Source: Heterotrichella gracilis
Lineage: Eukaryota > Sar > Xanthophyceae > Tribonematales > Xanthonemataceae
Assembly: GCA_032358255.1 (NCBI GenBank)
Contig: JAULBX010008662.1
Location: 50,409 to 114,408, forward strand
Reading direction: 5' to 3'
Length of the DNA: 64,000 nt
Under the pieces are notes generated by a model. The model worked only from the letters and a program-made list of their open reading frames with translations. It had not been told where the DNA came from and searched no databases. A program made the position numbers and the translations under genes. The number at the start of each line of letters is the position of its first letter. Position 1 is the first letter of the stretch. This document shows positions 33,603 to 46,098 of this stretch, in pieces.

Positions 33603-36600
33603 TCACGGCTCCTGGTACAGCTGCTGCGCCGAATCCTCAGAGTGCAGCCCTGAAGCGGTCCGGGAGGCTGCGTTGGGGCCACATGCCGCCGTGGCGATGC
33701 GGATGGTGATCTCGCCGTCTGCGCTGACCTCGGTCGTCGAGGTGGCGGCCGCGCCGAAGCCGCCGACCAATGCCGCGGCGCGGCGGGCCTCCTTGTGCCA
33801 ATCAGTGAGCAGCACCGCTGTGACGATGCATGCGGCCTGTGGGCAGACAGGGGAGGGCAGGATTTAGGGTTTAGGGCATGTGTGCAGACAGGGTGTAGGG
33901 TTTAGCGCCGGTACTGCGTACTGCGGGGTCGAATAGGTGACGTTGAGAGCTAGGGTTGCTTTGTATGCATGCGCCCCAAAAGTGCAGCCAACGAGGCACA
34001 TGCAACAACCAAGTACAGCACATGGCATGTGTGCAGGTAGTGGCCCAACGGTGCCAGTACAGAGCACTTCACCGCGCAGGAAAGTACTGCCAGCAATTCC
34101 GCAGCCTACCTGTAGGGTTGTGGTCACTGCCAGGCTGGTCCACAGCCCGACCAGGCCCCACTTTAGGGTAAACGCCAGGAACAGCGCCAGGGGCATACCC
34201 ACCGCCCAGTACACGGGGATGGTGATGGCCACACCCAAGCTAGGCCGACCAGACCCCCGCAGGACCCCTGCACAGGCGTCAGAGTGTGAGAGGTTGTGCA
34301 AGGCGTCCATTCGCTTAGACCACCACGTATGTCACGGGAATTCTTTCTAGGATATGAATCACATATCATATTTATCGTCTAGTTTTCATGCAACTATCAT
34401 GAAGACCATGTCCAATTGCAGTATTGGAATCATGGCGATCAGTTCAATCAATGCTCTTTCGGACATTGGCCTAGAATGGATGGCGTTAACCAAATGGACG
34501 GGATTTCCATCCACCATACATGAGTACATTTCCTTGTGCTGTCCAAGGTGCAAGCTATTGCCCCCCTGACCTCCCACCAACTTGGCACAATGCCTTCCCT
34601 GCCTTCCCCTCCCCTCCCCTCACACTCCACCCCCAGGTGCCCGCCCTCAATGCGGCTACCCCCTTCTCACCTGACATCGCCCCATTCATGCCATCCCCCA
34701 CCAGTGCCAGCGCCATGATGGGGATCATGTCACCCACCATTTTAATCACCTGCACAGCCACCATACCCGTGTCAACCTATCGATACATGCAAGTACATAG
34801 GCACAAGCATTCACCCACACACACGCTGCCACACGACAGGAGCTGCAACGTGCACCAACAGCGAATTAGTTCACAGCCAATCTGCAGGCCACTGGGATGT
34901 ATGCCCCCAACCCAGGGCCAGGATAAAACTGCCTGGCGCTCTTACAAGGCCGTATCCCTTGATTCCCCCATTCACCCTCATTGGTGCAAGTATATTGCAT
35001 GTACTATCGCATTGTTGCAAGCTTCATATGTAAGTTTACACAACCACAGCAAAATGGCATAAGCTGGTGGTTGTTTGGCTACAGCAATTCCTTGTCGTTA
35101 AACTTTATATCGCACCGACCTGTGGATCGCTTGTGAACAGGCGGCCCCAGTGGTAGCGCACTGCAATGATGGCGATCACGGCCACAACCTCAACAATGAC
35201 AGCCAATGAGAGCGCGGCATGGGCCGTACGCCGCGCAGCCCTCGGCCGTCCAGCACCCAGCGCGTTTGAGATGCGCGTGCTGGCGCCACCTGGCAACAGC
35301 AAACAAGGGGATGAGCAGCTAGTGATAATGTAGCAGGGGTAAGGGCAGCAGTGGCGTAGCTTTGCTACTGGGGCTGCATTTGACACTTGCTGAGCAACAG
35401 TGCATATATACAAGAATGCCTGTATGACTACCGGCACGCAGCCATGCCCATGCGAGTAAGTCACATGCCCGCGGCATTTCTGTTACTCTTGGATTAGCAG
35501 AGCTCAAATCCCCACCTGAAATCCCCATAGGCACCATGTAGATCAGCCCCACGGCAGACACCAGCAGCCCCGTTACCGACACATTCAGCTGCGCGGGCGC
35601 AATGCGCCCCGCCAACAAGATCATCACCTCCCAGAACCACCACTCCATGCACATCATGCCGGAGGAGGGCAGTGCCAGGCGCAGGTACTGGCCCCACCCT
35701 CGCAGGGAATCCTGGGACCTGCAGCGGGTACGGGGAACAGGAAATGATGATACCAAAAAGTGATCAATTCACAACGACAATTACAATGACAATTACAATG
35801 TATAGTCAATGAACAGCGATTATGATACTCACATTGATTAGGATGAAGGAGATGATAAGGATAAGGATAAGGATGATGGTATGAATAGGGATAAAGACAA
35901 TCCTGGGACCTGGCAACGATGGGACAAAGGGAGGAGTGGTCGTGTAGTGTATGCACATGCAGGTGGCAGGGAAGTTAGCGATGACTTTCAAGCACACCCA
36001 ATGTCTCATCATAAGACAAAGCCCATGACATGGGCCCCACATGGCGTCGGTGATGCCAGCGCATGCCACTTACCACCCATGCCACGTCTGGAACACCTGC
36101 CCCTTGATCGACGCCTCCCGAAACATGATGTACACCCACATGCCCACCGCATATGTCAGCTGGGCCAGTCCATTGGCCAGCGCAGCTCCAAACAGGTCCA
36201 ACTTGAGCACCGCGATCAACACATAATTGTACATGGGGGTGAGCAATACATTAATGATGGAGATGATGGTGCCGGGGCGCACGATGCTCTGACTCTGGAG
36301 GTAGATTGACAGGCAGGAGGATATTGCAGAGAAGAAGAGGGCAGGGACGGAGTACAGCAGGTATTTTGCACAGGCGGCTGCGATTTGGGGGTCCTGGCCT
36401 GTAGCAGGGGAGAAGAAGGTCACATGTCTGGGAACGAGGTGTCATTTCTGTGCGCATGGAGGGTACATCTCCTTACTTACCGACAAAGACCAATAGCCAC
36501 TGTATTTGGCTCCACAGCAGGCAGATAGCCACAAACACCGTGCCGCAGATGACCAGGCCGGTCTGCAGTATAGTGCCCAGAGACTTGTACTGCCTAGCGC

Positions 36601-37704
36601 CGAATGCCTGCATAGCAGATTAGGGTATGGCATGTGAGTTTGGCAGGGCTGCCTAAGTGCCATGCAAGTGGGTTACGGACTAGTGGCGATTAATCAGGTC
36701 AAATACCATGCACCATGCCTGCATGGTGTATGGTAGTACATCATACCACTGCAGCACCACATCCAATGTAGTACGGCACAACGTTTCTCTCGCAAGACAG
36801 ACTACTGCGCATTCTGCCATAGCGCTGTGCTGTCTTGTTTGGTACTAATCCCAGCATGCACGCACTCAGCACATCCACCCATGCCTGGTCAGCGCAGTCG
36901 ATATTGTCAACATGCATACCCACCTGGCCACACAGGGTCTCCATTGCCGACGCAACGCCCATAAGGATCGACTTGCCCGTTACATTGAACAGGCTTATCC
37001 CCAGGATGACTGTGCTCAGCTCAAAGGTTCCCAAGTAGTGGCCCACGAAGGAGGTGCCGATCACGGGGAGCAAGTAGGAGCACAGGTAGGAGAGCACGAG
37101 GGGGATGGCGAGCTTGATGACACTGCACAGTGAAGGGGGATTAGTAAAATCAGGGTAGGAGTCGCCAGGCAGTGTTGAGCGGCCGGGCAAGGGCGTAATG
37201 TCAATCATGTGCCAGACTTGCCAGTCAGCGCAGCACTGGTCAATCAAGCAAGTGCAGCAGGGTAAGCTGACAGGATTCAGAGCCAACTTGGCTTTTGCTG
37301 GGTGAAAGAAAGGTGGGGTCTTGCTGCCTGGCACAACCCCCGGGTGCAAACTCTGAAACCATACCCGTTAGCTATCATAGATTATGCGCTAGGTGCAGAC
37401 GCAAGCCTACAGTTTCTGCAAGGCTATCATGTCCACAATCAGGTGCAATTCACGTGCCTGCGTGCCTCCGCCACCATCGGTACCAGCCATCCCTTCCCCT
37501 CCTCCTCATCCTGCGCTTCCCCCTTGCTTGTCGCTCTGTCAAGCAGTGGCCTTGTCAGACTGGCAGCTGAGTCATCTTCCACAAGCACCACTGGAGCTGC
37601 CGGCATTGGCTTTTGCGTGCTGCTGATGTCTTCCTGGGTGCTAGCTGCTGCTTCAGTGGGAGAAGAGCCCTCACCTTCCTCAGGCGCGCTGCCGGCACCT
37701 GGCA
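33603..37704 (-). CDS. MATE-family efflux transporter
   Basis: Exons: first exon ending near 37450, then 37122-36924, 36607-36481, 36398-36074, 35718-35516, 35289-35120, 34776-34671, 34267-34110, 33836-33603 (stop). MATE proteins are 12-helix H+ or Na+ antiporters that export organic cations, metabolites or citrate. Family landmarks: KLAIPLVLSYL in the first helix, ASAMETLCGQAFGARQY (eukaryotic signature), CLSIYLQSQ, MEWWFWEVMILLAG, GASTRISNALGAG, ALVGDGMNGAMSGVLRGSG and IPVYWAVGMPLAL. The cytosolic N-terminus is acidic/Ser-rich (SLTRPLLD). Its start is uncertain: MPGAGSAPEEGE near 37704 is used here, but the frame stays open upstream to about 37900. The first donor is also unclear; phase favours a GC donor (CGCAG|GCACGT). 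All other junctions keep frame. Confidence 0.92.
33862..33877. repeat. Telomere-like repeat near the last MATE acceptor
   Basis: ATTTAGGGTTTAGGG on the plus strand, about 26 nt upstream (coding sense) of the acceptor of the last MATE exon. A second GTAGGGTTTAG lies near 33895. Confidence 0.82.
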
Positions 37705-37904
37705 TGCTGGTGGGGTCCTGTCCTTGGGAAGCAGGCCGTGCCAGCTTGCGCCCCTTCAAGCGCGGTCCTTGCGCATGGCTGCCCAGCAACTTGTGACTAG
37801 TGCCTATGGGAACCTGCACAGGTGGAACACTCACCACCGCATGACTAACAATCCAGCCATGTGATCTGGCTGCCGTAGGTTGCACACATACATACTTGCT
37901 CAAT

Positions 37905-39600
37905 CAGGAGTGATAAGCAGGCGATCCAAGCCCGGGACACCAAGTGCATTGCAACAGGGTTGCAGCATTTTCAGAACCATGCTTCACCCAGGGCTGCCCA
38001 CCTGTACAGTGCACATGTGGGCCACAAGCTGCCGTACAATTCAATCCCAAACTGCAAGTGAGAGTATTTGGAAAATATAGTAGCTGGAGTAGCTGCTGGC
38101 CTGTAGTTTGAACAAGGGTCTGCTTCGGAGTCCACCGCCCACAGTTGGCTTCCTGCCTCGAGGGCATGCCTTGGCCGCAGTGGGTTTAAACAGATCTACT
38201 AACAGCTAACAGTTGCCTTCAATAAAGCGGTGACGTTCACCCCTTTCGGTGCAGTCCACAGAGCTGCTGGGCACGTAGCTATTGCAGGGCCCTCGGGGGG
38301 GAGCGTGTCATACCTTGCAATTGAACGAGCGTTCCCCTCCAATAAACCTTGACACACCAGTAACTGCTGTTACCGCCAACTTCCCAAAACTCACCCGGCT
38401 GTTTGTACCTTGCGCACTCGATCTTGACGACCGCCCAGTGATGCTATTGGGCGTGAGGGCGCCTAGTGCATGCATATGCCCAAAACGATTTGTCCACCAC
38501 CCACTGTCACAGGGTGCCAATCACACAGACGTAACGAGCGGTTTTCCCCACCTTTTTTTTACGGGTTTGTTTGCAGTTCTATAGAGGACATGCTCGATTT
38601 TTACATAGGAAGTTCACACAAGGGGTGAACCTCAATCCATTGTCAGTGTCAACCTAGGTACCTGGCAGGGTCCTGGCCCAGCTTTACTAATGCCCAAGTT
38701 GACCCTGCAGGACCTGTCCAGGTTAAGACAAGCAGTGGGTCCCAAATTTGGCAGGTATGCAGGGCAGGTTTGTCAGGAAAGCACCGCTGTTGCAGGTTTT
38801 GCTATGCTGGGCACTGTTTCAGGTGACATTGCAACTCTGCACGCACAAAATCGCTTCTTGGTGGCAGTGGAAGGCCCATCTGCAAAGCACGTTTCAATTA
38901 CCCGCGGTTGAGTGCGTGATTTGCAGCGCAAAATTTTAACAAAGGTGGGTTACAGTAGACCACTACAGACAAGAATAACACACACAAGACGGTACGCAAA
39001 GAGTCACAATCGTGCGAAATAGAAACAACAGCAGGGTAACGCCCCATTCAACTCACTAGAGTTGCAAAACTGTCGCCACTGAAAAGGGAACACCTGGCAG
39101 CCACCCCAAAAGCCCCCCTCTGCAGACCACTAACAGTGTCAACAAAAAGACCAAAGCTGTTCTCAACCTTTAACGCAATGGTTGAAATTGGATATACCAT
39201 GGATAAAATTGCCTATCAGTTGTTCCCACACCCACAGCCCACTGTTACCCTTGATACATTAGCCCATGGCCTGAGGCAGCAGCAGCTCATCGCAAACTAC
39301 GGTGGCCCCCTACCACAATCCCCATTTCACTGCCATACACATGCAAACACAGTATCACAAAGATGGCAGTTCCACACCCAAGAGGCTGCTTCATAGTTCA
39401 CCCAGTACAGGCGCATGCTGCGGCTAACGCGGCATACAGCCAGCAGGCAGGCCGCACAATCAAGTTGGTTTGGGAAAAGAAGCATGAACCCCATCTCCCC
39501 AAGCTACTGTTCCTGCACTAGCTAGCGCTGATGGTGGCTGTACTGTAAATCCCACGGCGCTGAGCTCTCGTGGCGGGTTTGTCATTGATGGAGTTTTCAC
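37905..39600. other. Intergenic between MATE and PP2C genes
   Basis: About 1.7 kb with only short frames and no recognisable domain. A hydrophobic minus-strand frame at 39610-39870 lies in the PP2C 3' flank and is discussed among the rejected items. No RNA gene or transposon feature was seen. Confidence 0.35.
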
Positions 39601-39890
39601 CAGGTGTTGTCACCGGTAGCAGGTGGAGCCCTTGAGATGCTGCAAAATGCTGAGTATGGCCACTATGGGTGCATAGCCGATGCACTGCACGCCTTGGCAA
39701 ACTTGCTCCCGAGTCAAAGCGCCAGTTACCAGAATGCTTGCCAGGGGAGCTGCCACAACTGCCCATATCCAGATGGCATTCAACCAGTCCGCACCCAAGC
39801 GCATGATCAATATCCCCTGGGCTGTGAGCACAGTTCCTATGATATTTGCTGGCAGCGGAGATTGCTCCATCAGCAGCGCGCCGGAGGTTG

Positions 39891-41485
39891 CTAGAAGTTG
39901 AAACGTAGCACAATGCAGCCTATGTTGTCGGGGCTTCCTCTGTTGTATGCTGTGTCTGTCAAATGAATGGCTGCCCGCTCAGGATCCTTGAAGTCTTTGA
40001 TAAGGCTGACGGCCTCCTGGTTTGAGATCACGTCCCAGAGTCCATCTGACGCCAGGATCAGCCACTCATCATCCGCTTTCAACGGCCGCACATCCACCTC
40101 CGGAGTTGCCACCACATACTGCTTCAGCAGGCGATCCCCAAACGCACGTGACACCGCCAGTACTCCGCCCACCCGCCAGGTGCCAGCCCACACAACCACT
40201 CCACCAGCGTTCTCAATGCGCTCACGCTCATCTGGTCTGCTTGGTTTATGATCCGAAGATAAGGCTTTGGCTGCAGGCAGGAAGGCGTGATTATAGGTTT
40301 GCAAATATGGCATGTTGATAAAACCACGCAGGCGAACACGCCCAGACATCAACAGGGTATGTCCTATTAAGGGTGCGTACCTTCCCCTCGGCTGGACAGC
40401 ACTGCCCGCGAGTCCCCCACGTGAGCAACCCACAGCTTGTTGCCTGCTATGCACGCAATGACAGCCGTACACCCATCATCTGTGTTTGTTGTTTTCTGCT
40501 CCTCCAAGTATGCAGCATCAGTGAGTGTGAAGGACTCCTCTGCACACACACACGCAAAAAATGTCAGCTCTCCACAAGGCCAGCACCATGATAACAGGAC
40601 TAACAGAAGGAAGACTGCAGTGAACATAATAACTCGCACCAATTGCTTTGCGGAGGCCTTCCGCGTCCTGCTCAGGGTTTGCAGGATAGTGAGGGCTCTT
40701 CAGCAAGTTGTCAAAAAGGTGCTTCTTGACAAAGGTTGCAGCATGAACACCACCATGGCCTGCGCAAGAAGCATCGCAATTTCAGCACTGGGGTGAGTGT
40801 CCAGCCAGTGTTTCAGATTCCTTGTGATATCTCTCACGAGGACATACACACAACTGGTACTGAAAGTATGGATGCAGGTACACAATACAGCCGTGACTCT
40901 GACTCAGGTAAGGACAGAGAAACAACCCACTTCAAACGGTGATAGCAGCCTCGAACAGGAAATGCCGTTCGGGAATGCGGTGGCAAGCTCTGAGTGCACT
41001 GCCCCCATGCCTGTCCTTACCGTCGAAGACACCAAACAGAGCGAGGAGGTTCCCGTACTTGTCCTTTGTGAACTGCAAAACACAGATGCACGGATACATC
41101 ACACGACAGCGCCAACAGTTCACGGCGCTTGCAGCAAGATCCTGCCATGCACGTGGCAATATGGGTACGAGGGCATCAGCAGCGTGGCAGCACAGCAAAA
41201 CAACTACCGCACCTCGCCAAAGTGGACGTCTTCCATACTGGACCTCTTGCCCCTCAGCAAAGAATAGCCATACAAGACCTTGTTATCCGACCTGCAACCA
41301 GCAGCATTTTGTTGGGTACCTGTTCACCCGCAGATGCAATGGACTAGTAGCCGTGGTAGGGATAGGAAAGCAGGTACTGCTGACCTGTGTTCTTTCCCTG
41401 AGATGTGTCCAAAGTGTTTCTGGGGCTCCTTGTTGGAGTCCTTGGACTCCTTTCCGCCACCCAGGAACGAGAACAACGACTTCAT
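39891..41485 (-). CDS. Protein phosphatase 2C (PPM family)
   Basis: Six exons: 41485-41381 (approximately), 41291-41213, 41072-41021, 40759-40639, 40539-40381, 40271-39891. Start [16 protein letters not shown]2C enzymes are metal-dependent Ser/Thr phosphatases. Motifs in order: RGKRSSMED (metal ligands), LFGVFDGHGG with the DG split between exons, DDGCTAV where most relatives have [52 protein letters not shown] and [12 protein letters not shown] at the C-terminus. All metal-binding Asp/Glu/Gly positions appear present, so it should be active. It is a single compact catalytic domain resembling small plant PP2Cs, without a transmembrane segment or regulatory domain. Exon phases agree at each junction. 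The only variation noted is Cys in the GSTA motif. Confidence 0.94.
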
Positions 41486-42250
41486 AAAATCAGTGAGGTC
41501 GGGTAGCCAGGGACAAGTAGTCCTCCTCAGTTGCTGCCCCGAGGTTGGCGTTGGTGTACCCAGTGTGGCGATTGTGAAGCACCCCTTAACACGGAATCTG
41601 GGCCTAGGCCGACACCGCCCGAGCGGGTGAATCACTTGACTTGGCTGATTTTATGCAATTGCCGGCTATGGTTGGGGCGTGTGTTGAGGGTATAGCATTG
41701 AGCAGAAGAGGAGGGCACTTGCACATCACCTGGGACAAAGCTGATAACGGCATAACGTTGACAAGCACAGGAACTGGAATGCAGCAGCGCAAACTGTCTC
41801 TAGCCTTTCAAGTATGGCACGACTTTGCCAATAACCCAGCTCAGTTTCGAGCTATTTGACAAAATAGCATGGTTTTCCCCCTTGAACTTCCCGCCAATTT
41901 TGGGGCCCTCCCTTTTCGCAACGTCCTCCTTGCAGTCAGACTCATAAACAAGGGTTTGGGCTAACGCACAAGGATATTCTTGCGTTGGATACAGCAACTC
42001 CGTGCGAGTGACTGAGCCCACCATTACCTCCTATCTGTTTGTCGCAATCGAGGCTGACTAGGCATGGCTCATGTGCCAAAGGGTTTGGTGTCACAAGGCC
42101 ATAGTTTACCCACTGCGTTAACCTAGTGTGTCTGCTTTGAGTTATCAGTCCATCTGCCAAAGTGTATACCGCCCCAACGTGTCAGCAGCGTTCACCAGTG
42201 TGCCAATGCAACCACACAACTTTGCAACCTAGGGTGTAGACCCCATATTG
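41486..42250. other. Divergent promoter region between PP2C and lipase genes
   Basis: About 0.76 kb separates the starts of the PP2C (-) and lipase (+) genes, so both promoters should lie here. No TATA-like or other regulatory element was convincingly recognised. Confidence 0.45.
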
Positions 42251-45155
42251 ATGACACACTGGAAAGCGTCAGTTGTTGGGCCCGTGGTGGTGCTGCTCAG
42301 CATATGGAGAACCGTGCACGGCTTTGTAATCCCAGACTACACATCAATAGCAGGTAATTTGCTGCACAACTGTTTGGGTATGGCCCTTTGTGGGCACTTC
42401 ACGTGTTATTATAGCTGTGGTGTGGAAGTAGTAGGTGGACTTGCCAGCCTAAGACACTTACTCACTGGCATCATGGTGCACCTAAGTGGGCTGTTGCTAT
42501 GTGGAAAGTGCTATTCATGCTTGCAGCCTGTAGCGGCAGGCGAGTGTGCTGGCAGAGCAATACCCCCCCCACACGGTTCGTGGTTGTGGTGTTTAACCGT
42601 TTGTTGGCTGTGCTGCTCCAGACCTTGTGCTTCCAGAGGGCTATCCACTTGAAGAGCATGCAGTGACCACCCAAGACGGATACATCCTCACTGTCTATCG
42701 TCTACCACATGGCAAAGGCACAACGGTCGCCGCGCACGCACCTAGGTACACAAGTGCCTCTCAGTTACAAAATAACCAGCATGCATGCATTTTCACAGAC
42801 AGACCATACCTGCGGTTGTACGCTCGCACATGGTCCCTTGGCTTGACCCTGCAGGGAGGAACTTGGCGTTGGAAGGAACTGCTAGAACCCTTTAGGGTTT
42901 TATAACTGTTTAGGGTTTATGTTGCATAGCAGATATACGATATATCCCCGCCGATCATTGGAAATTACTGGCGGTTCTGCGGGTCACAGGAGGCCAGCAG
43001 TGCTTCTCCAGCACGGCTTACTTGACAGCTGCGCAGCCTGGCTGTTCAACGGGCCGAACCACAGCCTAGGGTTCATCCTAGCGGACGCAGGGTACGATGT
43101 GTGGTTGGGCAACAGCCGGGGGAACACCTTCAGCAGCAAGCACACCACGCTTTCAACGGAGGACGTGGCATTTTGGCAGTTCAGCTACGATGAAATGGCC
43201 GCCTATGATCTGCCGGCTATGGTGGGATACATTCGGGGCCACACAGGGGTGGACACAATCTCCTATGTTGGTACGTTGAACTTTACACCTTTTATATTTG
43301 GGCAGATGCCATGGCATGCAAGGCTAGCGGTGCTGTATGAGCCACATGTGCCGCACCACTCACCATCTTTGCAGCTGCATCCGATACGCCCAGCTGGAGG
43401 ACTTTGATGCATCACGATCACAGTGGGGAAATTCCTACATCTACAAATCCTGCTGCGCACAGACCTGAATTTTATGCTTAGAAGACCACTGATGTCCACC
43501 GGTGCAGGGCACTCCCAGGGGAGCACCAGCGCACTTGCAGCCCTGAGCTCCAATGCTGACTTTAGCAGCCACATCAGCATCGGCATCATGCTGGGCCCCG
43601 TTGCGTTTGCCAGCCACATTACAAACCCCTTCATGGGGTCCCTGGCGCGCTTGGACACCGATCAGGTGCGGTTAGGGGGTTGAGGCACGGACAGGAACGA
43701 TTTATTGCAATGCATACCTTACGGCATGTGTCTGGCAAACTTTGCACAATGGGAATTTGCCATTGACTGCAAGGACGGCACACACATTTCCCCCACACTT
43801 CCCGTCGGTTTGCTGCTCTTCATGATCAAGCACATGGTGGCCAGGGAGCTGCACGCCATGTGGGCACATAGTAGTGCCTCACCCGCACCCTCACTGCGTA
43901 ATTTGCATGGTCTTTTACGCTCACAGCTCCCCCCTGCGCCTAAAGGTGCTTGACCTGCTGGGTGTGCGCCAGTTCCTCCCCAACAACCGCACCGTATCGC
44001 GCGCCCTGTCCCGCCTCTGCACCACCCAGCCCCAGTACTGCGGCAGCATCATGAAGGGCATCTGCGGGTACAATGAGGCGAATGTGGACACCAAGCACCT
44101 GCCGGTCGTCATCATGTATGAGCCAGCAGGTGGGGCGGGTGGTGAAACCCTAGTCGAGGGTTGCGTGGGTGGGGGATTGCTTGCATGGAAAGGGTGGTAT
44201 GGCTGTTGTTTGCTGGCGGTCACTTTGTGCGCTCCACAGATTGTTGCACAAGCTATGTGTTTATGTTACAGGTGGACGAAGTGATGCACAATCATGTATT
44301 GCCATTGGCGGTATGGCAATTGACCTGCGGTGCCCAGTGAGCTAGCATCCACGTTGCATCTGCACAAAAGAATTTTTTGTCAAGATTTCCTCGTCTTAAC
44401 CTCCCTTTCACTCGCTGCAGGCACTAGCGTCCAGAATGTGGCACATTGGGCGCAAGGGGTGCGCCAAACCCTCCCTGTGTTCCAAAAATTCGACTACGGC
44501 AGCAAGTGCACAACCACCCTCGGCCAACCCCAGCTGTGTAACCAGCGCATCTACGGCTCAGAATCCCCTCCACCCTACAACCTGGGCGCCATTTCCATCC
44601 CCATTGCGCTGTTCACAGGGGGGTTGGACCAGCTGGCTGACGAGGCGGATGCAGTGCTGCTGGTACAGGTGGGTAATGCTGAGGACCAGACCTGGTTTAG
44701 GGTTTAGGGTTTAGGTTTGCAGCGCATTCTTCTCCTAGTCATGGGCCATGCATGCACACCAGTGCGGGGTGAAGCAATGCCATGCCACTCGCAGCATTGC
44801 CTCTGTACGTGGCACACCTGCTTGGGTAGTGGGTATTTTGCTGTCCTGGGAGTAACCAATGGGCACCATTGAGGGGATATATTGTAGGATTCTTCGTACA
44901 CTTCCGTTGTCGCCAGGTATTGAACATGCTTTCCTGCAGACCTCCTCACAACTGGCTGCCTGTTTGTCCCAGGCGCTGAAGGAGTCGGTGCTGGTGTTCT
45001 CAGACAACGAGCCCAGCTACGAGCACTTGGACTTTGTGTGGGGCATCAACGCACCCGAGAAGATTTACGGCAAGGTCATGACGCTACTGGAGAAATACAG
45101 CCCACACCCTACTGGAGGGTTTCCGGCCACTGCATCCGCCGCAGCCTCAGCGTAG
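42251..45155 (+). CDS. Acid (lysosomal/gastric-type) lipase, AB-hydrolase family
   Basis: Exons: 42251-42353, 42622-about 42735, about 42950-43270, 43508-43665, 43946-44129, 44421-44668, 44973-45155 (TAG). It hydrolyses triacylglycerol or steryl esters in the secretory or vacuolar lumen. The start [17 protein letters not shown] is a signal peptide. Family motifs: [33 protein letters not shown] (oxyanion-hole HG), [27 protein letters not shown], nucleophile [11 protein letters not shown] (glycine codon split by an intron), [15 protein letters not shown], acid residue in [10 protein letters not shown], and histidine in YEHLDFVWG. The triad is complete. GLDQLAD replaces the usual GHDWLAD. The exon 2/3 junction is uncertain because no donor/acceptor pair stands out. 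The C-terminus ends in an Ala/Ser-rich tail. Confidence 0.93.
42891..42919. repeat. Telomere-like repeat in lipase intron
   Basis: TTTAGGGTTT, a short spacer, then another TTTAGGGTTTAT, in the intron just before the third lipase exon. Confidence 0.8.
44696..44717. repeat. Telomere-like repeat near a lipase donor
   Basis: Three TTTAGGG-type units starting 28 nt after the donor of the 44421-44668 lipase exon. Confidence 0.87.
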
Positions 45156-46098
45156 TGCAGTTTCACGTTGACGTGCAGGGGTGCGTGCACCCTTTCCATT
45201 CCCCAGCTTGTGCGCAATGTACCTGGGCCATCAGCTTGCCAAGGATGCAGTCAGACAGGGAGCTCAGAGGTTGGTCCTCTAGGGCGCGTGGAGGGCAGCT
45301 CCTAGCCCCTACATCCTAGCGTATGGCGCGATATGTGCTGGCAGCGATGCACAATAAATCAGCATCGGTGTTGTCCTCCACCTCTTCAAGATCGTTCTCT
45401 GCAAGCCGGCCAACATTGCATCCTGGATTTTGGGCGAGTTGTGCGGGGCTAATGTTTTTGCTGCCACGGGCGGCATAGTGCACAATGTTGCTGTGCTATT
45501 GTATCATATGAGGGCCTTGTTGTATCATTGGCCAATTTTGTTCAGGGATGTGTGCTTTTTACCCTAGATTGGTGCTGCCAGGCCAACTCAGTGAGATAGC
45601 TGATATTGCTCTGAGACTCACGATGATTGGTTTCATTATTTCCGTTGTTACCTCAAGTCGCGCCATTTACCTTTGAAAGTCTAATGCAGCAAATTTTGAA
45701 TGCGGTTAACTTACGTCATGCAATGGTGGTCCATGTACACACGTGCTACTAGTACTAGTTGGAACTCGTGCGACTGTACAGCGCATGCAGCAACAATTGA
45801 GATCATTTTTATTCAATATTGAAAATGAGCGTCTATTCGATGTACACCACTGTGTGTCATTGACAAGGATATGTGACCATCCAGGCAAGTCAAAAGTCAA
45901 GCCCGGGCAAGTACACGGTAGGCATCTGATCAAACTGATAAGTCATACGCAGGTTTAACTAAAAAAAGTGCCATCTGAAGCAGTGATTAAGGCTCATCCT
46001 CATACCCATCAGACAAAATCCATTTGACAATGTCAGATCTTGCAGCTGCATCCAATGCATTGTCACCTGGAGCCCATCCATGCGCTGGTGCTGCCTAC
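45156..46098. other. Convergent intergenic region (lipase / SET gene)
   Basis: The 3' ends of the lipase (+) and SET (-) genes face each other across 0.9 kb. No further gene or RNA was recognised. Confidence 0.45.

Noticed and set aside
39518-39913. Minus-strand frames after the PP2C stop, including a hydrophobic one at 39610-39870 resembling membrane helices
   Set aside because: They lie in the likely 3' UTR, have no family match I recognise, and the PP2C domain already ends at a proper stop.
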